Part shown: piece by piece, positions 15,401 through 20,126 of the stretch | Position numbering within the stretch: position 1 is the first letter of the stretch | How the letters are laid out: the number at the start of each line of letters is the position of its first letter | Source of the DNA: an uncultured Flavobacterium sp. | GTDB lineage: Bacteria > Bacteroidota > Bacteroidia > Flavobacteriales > Flavobacteriaceae | Assembly: GCA_945957245.1 (NCBI GenBank) | Contig: CAMFLD010000007.1 | Coordinates: forward strand, 1 to 20,126 | DNA: 20,126 nucleotides | Direction: 5' to 3' | Notes under the pieces: generated by a model | What the model saw: only the letters and a program-made list of their open reading frames with translations | Told to the model about the DNA's origin: nothing | Database searches by the model: none | Program-made: the position numbers and the translations under genes

Positions 15401-15626
15401 ATTTGATTTCAGATTGTATCCGGTTCCGGTAAAAGGAGATATATTGAATATTTCTAATCTTGAATCTCCTTCTACCTACACAATCTATAACATGATGGGG
15501 CAGGAATTAGCAAAAGGTAAAATCGAAAATGATGCCGTTTATGTTGGTTCATTAAGTTCAGGAACTTTCTTAATTGAAGTTTCTAATGGAACTTCAACCA
15601 CTACAAAACGTTTCATTAAAGAATAA
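12435..15626 (+). CDS. Secreted reprolysin-like zinc metalloprotease with FN3 repeats, GEVED domain and T9SS sorting tail
   Basis: A 1063-residue exported protease. Residues 1-19 are a signal peptide (MRRKLLIVALLATTSLSFA). A pro-region follows to about residue 195. The M12-type metzincin domain (about 197-410) has the zinc motif HEMGHQLGANH at 341-351 (His341, His345, His351 ligands; Glu342 catalytic) and the Met-turn STIMGYAG with Met373. Next come a PKD/REJ-like domain (about 418-545, VNAGLDYTIPKSTPF), an Ig-like region to about 645, two tandem fibronectin type III modules (650-742 and 743-830), a GEVED domain (about 840-985, ending SYGQVEDYTINI), and a T9SS type A sorting domain (about 988-1063) beginning FRLYPVPVKGDILNIS and ending TTTKRFIKE. 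T9SS moves such proteins across the outer membrane and usually cleaves the tail. Probable role: extracellular or surface protein degradation. It has its own promoter and terminator. Confidence 0.94.
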   Translation: MRRKLLIVALLATTSLSFAQNKSALWNATTKKSNMVPLEARMQLPENHLFDLNLTTLRSSLTNAPARIANGRNSNTIMAIPNAEGVMENFRVYENSIMDPALAARYPEIKSYIGIGIENPAATAYFSVSPLGFKSMVLAPNKPAVFIEPVSADLGTYTVYRKSDKKQSLTPFECSVIDEAVPQINSASARPNADDGLLRTYRLAMSCTGEYTVYFGGTKALALAAINNSLTRCNGVFEKDFGVRLILIANTDAVIYTNASTDPYSAASSMSQWNSQLQSTLTSVIGEANYDIGHLFGASGGGGNAGCIGCICVNGSKGSGITSPADGIPSGDNFDIDYVAHEMGHQLGANHTFTHSNEGTIAQVEPGSGSTIMGYAGITSLDVQPHSDAYFHAVSIQQVTNNLKSKTCSVNIATGNTTPVVNAGLDYTIPKSTPFMLTATGSDADGDVLTYDWEQMDAQTTSAAPSATKTTGVDFRSYNPSTSPTRYFPRMATVLTGGTTTAGSEITVEALPSVARTFNFRVTARDNRAGGPANNSDDMVVTVNATAGPFSVTAPNTAVSYAGGSSQTITWAVAGTTANGVNCANVDILLSTDGGNTWSTLLAATPNDGSEAVTIPNTPGTTNRIMVKGTNHIFFDVSNTNFTITAGSTDTVAPTAPTLTASGTTQTTTNLSWSGAIDNVAVTGYDVYKDGSLLGSTASTSYAVSGLTASTTYVFTVKAKDAAGNASPASNAVSVTTLAPVPDTTAPTAPTLSASGTTATTTNLSWTGATDNVAVTGYDVYKGGVFLASTTTTSYAVTGLTASTTYTFTVRAKDAAGNVSVDSNTVSVTTLANTVAYCTSQGNITTDEKIGKVVFGTISNTSTGTAGYENFTALSSNAVRGTSYTITITPNWTSTKYKEGYAVFIDYNQDGDFADSGETVWTKAASTTTPVSGTFTIPATATLGATRMRVSMKYNGIPTSCETFSYGQVEDYTINITSTARIDENSIAKFDFRLYPVPVKGDILNISNLESPSTYTIYNMMGQELAKGKIENDAVYVGSLSSGTFLIEVSNGTSTTTKRFIKE
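14382..14924 (+). repeat. Tandem duplication encoding two fibronectin type III modules
   Basis: Two copies, 14382-14660 and 14661-14924, lie inside the metalloprotease gene. Proteins align without gaps over about 88 residues and share blocks such as DNVAVTGYDVYK and KDAAGN. At DNA level long blocks are almost identical, for example ACAACAACCAATTTATC followed by TGGnCTGGTGC in both. This suggests recent duplication or ongoing gene conversion. Confidence 0.85.
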
Positions 15627-15643
15627 TTATTCCTAAAATATTT

Positions 15644-15675
15644 AAAAAGCCATACTGAAAAGTGTGGCTTTTTTT
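15644..15675 (+). terminator. Terminator after the metalloprotease gene
   Basis: AAAAAGCCATACT (15644-15656) pairs with AGTGTGGCTTTTT around loop GAAA, with one T-G wobble, followed by more T. It sits 17 bases after the stop. The AAAAAGCC/GGCTTTTT base is shared with other terminators in this window. Confidence 0.85.
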
Positions 15676-15681
15676 ATGAAT

Positions 15682-15689
15682 TAAATTTG
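15682..15689 (+). promoter_or_regulatory. Bacteroidota -7 element for the S9 peptidase gene
   Basis: TAAATTTG is an exact TAnnTTTG match, ending 35 bases before the ATG and starting just past the preceding terminator. The expected -33 position falls within the terminator hairpin and shows no TTTG, so the promoter may be weak or differently spaced. Confidence 0.5.
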
Positions 15690-15724
15690 TTACTTTTAGG
15701 CCTTTAATAAAATTATCTATATCA

Positions 15725-17635
15725 ATGAGGAAAATACTTTTTTTAATTGTTAGCACTATGAGCATCGCAGCGTCGGCACAACAGATTTTATCCCCGGAAG
15801 GATTATGGAAATTAGGAAGGGTGTCCGCCCTGGGAATCTCAAAAGATGGTAAATCTGTTATCTATAAAGTAGCCACACCTTCGGTTGAAGAAAATAAATC
15901 CGACACCAAGTTTTATTCGATTCCTGTAACTGGAGGAAATGCTGTCGAAATTACAGAAGACGATTCCAAGAATTTGACAAACAACAAAAACGTTTCTTCT
16001 GACGGAAGGTATATTTTGTCTGATGAAGAAGTCAAAACAGAAAAAGTTTTAGGTAAGGATTTTTACCCTGAACTGGGAAAATCAGAAGCACAAATTTATG
16101 ATGGCCTTGATTACCGTCATTGGGACACCTGGAATAATGGAACACACAACCACGTTTTTTTTGCCATCAAAAAGGATGTCAGAGGTAAAAAAATAGACAT
16201 CATGAAAGATGAACCTTATGACTGTCCGCAAAAACCTTTTGGAGGTGATGAAGATTATATTTGGTCTCCCAATGGAAAAAGCATCATTTATGTTTGTAAA
16301 AAGAAATTCGGTACAGCTTATGCCACTTCTACAAATACTGATTTGTATGAATACGATCTTGAAACCAAATCAGCTAAAAACCTAACCGAAAATAATCCGG
16401 GTTATGATACCAATCCTGCTTTTTCTCCAGCAGGTGATTTGACTTGGCTCCAAATGAAACGGGATGGTTATGAAGCTGATAAAAATGACATCATTGTTCG
16501 TTTTAATGGGGTAGACTATAATCTTACCATGAACTGGGACGGTTCTGTAGAAAGCTTCAAATGGAGTCCTGATAGTAAAAAAGTGTATTTTACTGCTGCT
16601 GTTGACGGTACTTTACAGCTATTTGAAGTAAATTTTCCCGGTTTAAAAAGAATTGCTGCAGGAGTAAAACAAATTTCTAACGGAGATTTTGATATTCATG
16701 ATATTGTAGGCTTTAGTGGAGACAATATTATTGTTACCAGAACCGATATGAACCATGCTTCAGAAATTTATTCATACAATCTGAAGAAAAAAGTTTTTAC
16801 CCAGCTTACCAAAACTAATGATGATTTTTATTCAAAAATGGCTATGCCAAAGTATGAAAGAAGATATGTTACTACTACCGACAACAAAAAAATGCTGGTT
16901 TGGGTAATCCTACCTCCAAATTTCGATAAAACCAAAAAATACCCAACATTACTTTACTGTCAGGGAGGACCACAATCTCCATTGACACAATTCTATTCTT
17001 TCCGTTGGAATTTTTCATTAATGGCATCACAAGGTTATATTGTTGTTGCTCCAAACAGAAGAGGAATGTATGGTCATGGCCAGGCTTGGAACGAACAAAT
17101 TTCCAAAGATTGGGGCGGTCAGGTTATGGATGATTACCTTTCTGCAATTGATGATGTAGCTAAAGAAAGTTATGTTGACAAATCCCGTTTAGGATGTGTA
17201 GGAGCGAGCTATGGAGGATATTCTGTATTCTATCTTGCCGGAATCCACAAAAACCGTTTCAAAACCTTTATAGCGCACGACGGTGTTTTCAATACACAAA
17301 GTATGTTTGGCACTACTGAAGAAGTATTCTTCAACAACTGGGATTTTGGAGGTCCGTATTGGGAAAAAGATAATGCTGTTGCCCAAAAAGCTTACAACCA
17401 ATTCAATCCAATCAATTTTGTTGATAAATGGAACACGCCTATCCTTATTGTTCAGGGAGGAAAAGATTACCGTGTGCCAATCGGACAGGGACAAGAAGCT
17501 TTTCAGGCTGCCCAGCTGCGTGGCATAAAAAGCCGCTTTTTATACCTGCCGGAAGAAAACCATTGGGTTCTGAAACCTCAAAATGGTATGGTTTGGCAAT
17601 ATGAATTCTTCAAATGGTTGAAAGAAACATTATAA
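15725..17635 (+). CDS. S9 family (prolyl oligopeptidase-like) exported peptidase
   Basis: A 636-residue serine peptidase. Residues 1-18 are a signal peptide (MRKILFLIVSTMSIAASA), so it acts in the periplasm or beyond; there is no T9SS tail. Residues about 20-365 form a beta-propeller with WD40/PD40-like blades (SVESFKWSPDSKKVYFTAA, DYIWSPNGKSIIYVCKKK). The alpha/beta hydrolase domain spans about 385-636. Its catalytic triad is Ser495 in GCVGASYGGYS, Asp581 in VQGGKDYRVPIGQG and His613 in EENHWVLKP. YCQGGPQSP, about residues 418-426, matches the oxyanion/HGGP-like region. The family includes acylaminoacyl-peptidases and dipeptidyl peptidases; exact specificity cannot be told. It could trim peptides released by the upstream metalloprotease, but the two genes have separate signals. 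Confidence 0.94.
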   Translation: MRKILFLIVSTMSIAASAQQILSPEGLWKLGRVSALGISKDGKSVIYKVATPSVEENKSDTKFYSIPVTGGNAVEITEDDSKNLTNNKNVSSDGRYILSDEEVKTEKVLGKDFYPELGKSEAQIYDGLDYRHWDTWNNGTHNHVFFAIKKDVRGKKIDIMKDEPYDCPQKPFGGDEDYIWSPNGKSIIYVCKKKFGTAYATSTNTDLYEYDLETKSAKNLTENNPGYDTNPAFSPAGDLTWLQMKRDGYEADKNDIIVRFNGVDYNLTMNWDGSVESFKWSPDSKKVYFTAAVDGTLQLFEVNFPGLKRIAAGVKQISNGDFDIHDIVGFSGDNIIVTRTDMNHASEIYSYNLKKKVFTQLTKTNDDFYSKMAMPKYERRYVTTTDNKKMLVWVILPPNFDKTKKYPTLLYCQGGPQSPLTQFYSFRWNFSLMASQGYIVVAPNRRGMYGHGQAWNEQISKDWGGQVMDDYLSAIDDVAKESYVDKSRLGCVGASYGGYSVFYLAGIHKNRFKTFIAHDGVFNTQSMFGTTEEVFFNNWDFGGPYWEKDNAVAQKAYNQFNPINFVDKWNTPILIVQGGKDYRVPIGQGQEAFQAAQLRGIKSRFLYLPEENHWVLKPQNGMVWQYEFFKWLKETL

Positions 17636-17653
17636 AATCGAAAAAACAAACAG

Positions 17654-17679
17654 AAAAGCCTGTTGAACAGGCTTTTTTT
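17654..17679 (+). terminator. Terminator after the S9 peptidase gene
   Basis: AAAAGCCTGT (17654-17663) pairs perfectly with ACAGGCTTTT (17667-17676) around loop TGA, followed by more T. It lies 18 bases after the stop codon. Confidence 0.85.
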
Positions 17680-17786
17680 ATTTCTAATTGAGATGTTAAA
17701 CTGCCTTTACTTGTTGATAAAATGACTTTTTGTGAATAATTTTATGTATTTTATCTGATATATTCGCATTTTGTCGATTTTTTTAT

Positions 17787-17794
17787 TATCTTTG
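17787..17794 (+). promoter_or_regulatory. Bacteroidota -7 element for the C1q-like gene
   Basis: TATCTTTG is an exact TAnnTTTG match, 22 bases before the ATG. The closest TTTG upstream (17770-17773) is only 13 bases away, shorter than usual, so the -33 element is unclear. Confidence 0.55.
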
Positions 17795-17816
17795 AATACC
17801 CTAAAGTCTCAAAATA

Positions 17817-18488
17817 ATGAAAAAAGTCCTACTTGCCTGCCTTCTGTTCTCAGTAACAGGGCTAGCTCAGGTTGGAATAGGAACCACAACTCCTACTGCA
17901 ACCTTAGACGTAAATGGTGCGATGCGTATTCGTACTACCGATTGGAATAATCGGGAAACTTCAGCAAAAGATTCTATTCTTGTTTCTGACCGTTATGGAA
18001 ACATACAGCGTATTTCTTCAAAAATGGTTTTAGAAAGCAGATTAAAGACCTTTGTAAAAGGAGGTTTTAGCAGTTCGTCAGATCAGTCATTAACAGTCTC
18101 CTCAGGAACTGTAAAGGTTCCTTTTAATTATGAAGATTTTGATGAGAATGATGAATTCAACACCTCAACCAATACATTCACTGCAAAAAATGACGGCATT
18201 TATGCAATAAATACACAGATCAAATCTAATTCTTCAAGTGTATGTACGAATTTCGGTTTATCAATAGTGAAAAACGAGACGGTAATTGCCCGTTGCGGGT
18301 TTTCAAACATAGGTGTGACAATAGCCTTGGTTACTGTCAATGTCACTCCGCCGGTGAGAGCTGTTCAGACATTGGTTAAACTAAGCGCTGGTGATACCAT
18401 TACATTTAATATTTACACTGATCTAATTAATGTTGGTTTATTAAGCAACAAAAGTGATTCTTTTTTTACAATCCAACAGGTGCGTTAA
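17817..18488 (+). CDS. Exported C1q-like beta-sandwich protein of unknown function
   Basis: A 223-residue protein. Residues 1-17 are a signal peptide (MKKVLLACLLFSVTGLA). The mature N-terminus QVGIGTTTPTATLDVNGAMR is the GIGTxxPxxxLDVNG motif often seen at the start of Bacteroidota surface and tail-fibre-like proteins. Residues about 85-223 resemble a C1q/TNF-like jelly roll: KVPFNYEDFDENDEFN, then TNTFTAKNDGIYAINTQIKSN, LSAGDTITFNIYTD and a final SFFTIQQVR. Two cysteines in the sandwich could form a disulfide. C1q-like folds normally trimerise and bind ligands. There is no T9SS sorting tail. The LLAC near the start is too close to the N-terminus for a convincing lipobox. It has its own promoter motif and a bidirectional terminator shared with accC. 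Function unknown; a surface adhesin or structural protein is possible. Confidence 0.8.
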   Translation: MKKVLLACLLFSVTGLAQVGIGTTTPTATLDVNGAMRIRTTDWNNRETSAKDSILVSDRYGNIQRISSKMVLESRLKTFVKGGFSSSSDQSLTVSSGTVKVPFNYEDFDENDEFNTSTNTFTAKNDGIYAINTQIKSNSSSVCTNFGLSIVKNETVIARCGFSNIGVTIALVTVNVTPPVRAVQTLVKLSAGDTITFNIYTDLINVGLLSNKSDSFFTIQQVR

Positions 18489-18493
18489 AAAAG

Positions 18494-18526
18494 AAAAAAG
18501 CCTATTCTCTGGGGGAATAGGCTTTT
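18494..18526. terminator. Bidirectional terminator between the C1q-like gene and accC
   Basis: AAAAGCCTATTC (18496-18507) pairs perfectly over 12 bases with GAATAGGCTTTT (18515-18526) around loop TCTGGGG. A and T runs on both sides let it act for both convergent genes. Confidence 0.88.
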
Positions 18527-18546
18527 AAATTTAAATCTAATAATCT

Positions 18547-19893
18547 TTATTTTGGTTCCTTCATTTTAAAGGTCTCCATAAATTTAGTGGTATAGTTACC
18601 GGCTACATAATCCGGTTCGTCCATCAATTGTCTGTGAAAAGGTATCGTAGTTTTGATTCCTTCAATATAAAACTCGTCTAAAGCTCGTTTCATTTTGTTG
18701 ATGGCCTCTTCCCTTGTCTGTGCAGTTGTTATCAACTTGGCAATCATGGAATCATAATTTGGTGGAATAGTATAACCTGCATAAACGTGCGTATCAAGGC
18801 GCACACCGTGCCCTCCAGGAGCATGCAAAACCGTTATCTTCCCTGGTGAAGGCCGGAAATCATTGTATGGGTCTTCTGCATTGATACGGCATTCTATAGA
18901 ATGTAATTGTGGTAGGTAATTTTTACCTGAAATCGGCACACCTGCAGCAACTAAAATCTGTTCACGGATTAAGTCATAATCAATAACCTGTTCCGTAATT
19001 GGGTGTTCCACCTGGATTCGGGTATTCATTTCCATGAAATAGAAATTCCTGTGTTTATCCACTAAGAACTCTACAGTACCTGCTCCTTCATATTTTATAA
19101 ATTCTGCTGCTTTTACGGCAGCTTCACCCATTTTGTTGCGCAACTCATCGGTCATGAATGGTGATGGAGTCTCTTCTGTCAATTTTTGGTGACGACGCTG
19201 TACAGAACAATCTCTTTCTGACAAATGGCAAGCTTTTCCATAAGAATCACCTACAACCTGAATTTCGATATGACGTGGTTCTTCAATTAATTTTTCCATG
19301 TACATACCATCATTCCCAAAGGCTGCTGCAGATTCCTGACGGGCTCCTTCCCATGCTTTTTGTAACTCATCTTCCTTCCAAACGGCACGCATTCCTTTTC
19401 CACCGCCTCCTGCAGTTGCTTTTAGCATTACCGGATATCCCATCTGTTTAGCAAGTTTTTGAGCTTGTTCAAAGGATTCCAACAATCCGTCAGAACCGGG
19501 AACACAAGGTACACCAGCAGCTTTCATTGTAGCTTTTGCTGATGCTTTGTCTCCCATTTTGTCAATCATTTCAGGAGAAGCTCCAATAAATTTGATTCCA
19601 TGTTCCTGGCAAATTTTAGAAAACTTCGCATTTTCTGAAAGGAAACCGTAACCTGGGTGAATTGCATCTGCATTTGTAATTTCTGCAGCCGCAATTATGT
19701 TGGACATTTTTAAATAAGATAAATTACTCGGTGGTGGGCCAATGCAAACGGCTTCGTCTGCGAATTTCACGTGTAAACTTTCTGCATCGGCTGTAGAATA
19801 AACTGCTACTGTCTTAATGCCCATTTCACGGCAGGTTCTGATGACACGAAGCGCAATCTCACCTCTATTGGCTATTAGTATTTTTTTAAACAT
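18547..19893 (-). CDS. accC: Acetyl-CoA carboxylase, biotin carboxylase subunit
   Basis: A 448-residue ATP-grasp enzyme that carboxylates the biotin on AccB, the first half-reaction of malonyl-CoA synthesis. The N-terminus is MFKKILIANRGEIALRVIRT. HPGYGFLSENAKF is present. The Gly-rich ATP loop AGGGGKGMR is at 161-169. LSERDCSVQRRHQKLTEETPSP lies about residues 224-245. The active-site signature FMEMNTRIQVEHPITE places Glu288, Asn290 and Arg292 at the same numbers as the well-studied E. coli enzyme. A C-terminal biotin-carboxylase domain with RINAEDP is also present. Length is normal. It is downstream of accB on the same strand, with 97 bases of AT-rich repeated sequence between and no terminator seen there. 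Confidence 0.98.
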   Translation of the reverse strand: MFKKILIANRGEIALRVIRTCREMGIKTVAVYSTADAESLHVKFADEAVCIGPPPSNLSYLKMSNIIAAAEITNADAIHPGYGFLSENAKFSKICQEHGIKFIGASPEMIDKMGDKASAKATMKAAGVPCVPGSDGLLESFEQAQKLAKQMGYPVMLKATAGGGGKGMRAVWKEDELQKAWEGARQESAAAFGNDGMYMEKLIEEPRHIEIQVVGDSYGKACHLSERDCSVQRRHQKLTEETPSPFMTDELRNKMGEAAVKAAEFIKYEGAGTVEFLVDKHRNFYFMEMNTRIQVEHPITEQVIDYDLIREQILVAAGVPISGKNYLPQLHSIECRINAEDPYNDFRPSPGKITVLHAPGGHGVRLDTHVYAGYTIPPNYDSMIAKLITTAQTREEAINKMKRALDEFYIEGIKTTIPFHRQLMDEPDYVAGNYTTKFMETFKMKEPK

Positions 19894-19903
19894 CTTGATG
19901 AAT

Positions 19904-19931
19904 ATTTTAAATTAGAAATTTTAAATTAGAA
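19904..19931. repeat. Perfect 14-base tandem repeat in the accB-accC spacer
   Basis: ATTTTAAATTAGAA occurs twice in direct succession (19904-19917 and 19918-19931). It is followed further on by an AT-rich stretch of near-repeats (TTTATAATTTATAATTCATAA, about 19960-19980) that is partly palindromic. The block lies between the accB stop and the accC start. AT-rich repeats of this kind are, from memory, common between flavobacterial genes. Confidence 0.7.
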
Positions 19932-19990
19932 ATTATTATAACTGACAGCGAACCATCATTTATAATTTATAATTCATAATTTAAAATAGA

Positions 19991-20126
19991 TTAAGACGGG
20001 TCTACTAAGAATAATGGTTGATCAAATTCAACTGGTGACATATCGTCAACTAAAATCTTAACGATTTTTCCTGAAACTTCTGCTTCTATTTCGTTGAATA
20101 ATTTCATTGCTTCTACAACACAAAGC
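19991..20126 (-). CDS. accB: Acetyl-CoA carboxylase biotin carboxyl carrier protein, C-terminal end (truncated by the window edge)
   Basis: The minus strand encodes the last 44 residues of a biotin-carrier domain, starting LCVVEAMKLFNEIEAEVSGK and ending FDQPLFLVDPS before TAA at 19993-19991. EAMK is the biotinylation motif; the modified lysine codon is at 20104-20102. The pattern after it (NEIEAEVSGKIVKILV, then a turn and a final hydrophobic strand) fits the family. AccB carries carboxybiotin from AccC to the carboxyltransferase. Adjacency to accC supports the standard accBC order. The N-terminal part lies beyond the window. Confidence 0.95.
   Translation of the reverse strand, partial: LCVVEAMKLFNEIEAEVSGKIVKILVDDMSPVEFDQPLFLVDPS

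Noticed and set aside
17820..17843. A possible lipoprotein lipobox (LLAC) in the C1q-like protein.
   Set aside because: The Cys is residue 8, leaving too short a hydrophobic stretch before it. A standard cleavage after GLA at residue 17 fits better.
1..20126. A defence island, prophage, integrative element, CRISPR array or biosynthetic cluster.
   Set aside because: No transposase, integrase, cas gene, toxin-antitoxin pair or nuclease-type defence gene was seen. The genes are housekeeping, envelope and secreted-protein genes typical of a Flavobacterium chromosome.

Overview
The window looks like chromosomal DNA of a Flavobacterium-type member of the Bacteroidota. Four things point there. The DNA is AT-rich. 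TAnnTTTG -7 promoter motifs lie upstream of several genes. MurF and alanine racemase are fused into one protein. The exported proteins include one with a type IX secretion (T9SS) C-terminal sorting domain, a TonB-dependent receptor with a carboxypeptidase-like N-domain, and a GxGT-start C1q-like protein. No rRNA, tRNA, CRISPR array, transposase, integrase or phage module is visible, and no gene-free stretch exceeds about 260 bases.

Layout. (1) 1-1225, minus: a conserved acidic Glu/Pro-rich protein of unknown function followed, with no gap, by rsmI (16S rRNA 2'-O-ribose methyltransferase, cut by the window edge). (2) 1426-4987, plus: tdk (thymidine kinase with a degenerate zinc site), a MurF-Alr fusion that makes D-Ala and attaches D-Ala-D-Ala to the peptidoglycan precursor, then mscL (osmotic safety valve). 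(3) 4988-5244: a terminator, then an unexplained structured GC-richer element, then a promoter. (4) 5245-6234: asd, feeding lysine/diaminopimelate, threonine and methionine synthesis. (5) 6357-8983: a small His/Cys-rich exported or membrane protein followed by a TonB-dependent receptor, suggestive of metal uptake. (6) 9010-9810, minus: an AIM24/TIGR00266 protein, convergent with the receptor gene. (7) 9988-10368: a DoxX-like membrane protein, convergent with a minus-strand pair, an FAD-dependent amino-acid-oxidase-like enzyme and mtgA (peptidoglycan glycosyltransferase). (8) 12435-18488, plus: three separately transcribed exported proteins, namely a multidomain reprolysin-like metalloprotease with a T9SS tail, an S9 prolyl-oligopeptidase-family peptidase and a C1q-like protein. 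(9) 18547-20126, minus: accB (3' end only) and accC of acetyl-CoA carboxylase.

How the genes relate. Several serve the envelope: MurF-Alr, MtgA, MscL, Asd (through diaminopimelate, if that is the peptidoglycan diamino acid) and AccBC (fatty acids). The rest of the interest is in secretion and nutrient capture. Most genes are single transcription units with their own TAnnTTTG motif and a strong hairpin terminator, and several terminators are bidirectional between convergent genes.

No clearly novel multi-gene system was found. The best candidates for a second look are the structured intergenic element at 5048-5137, the His/Cys-rich protein plus TonB receptor pair, the C1q-like exported protein and the acidic protein coupled to rsmI.
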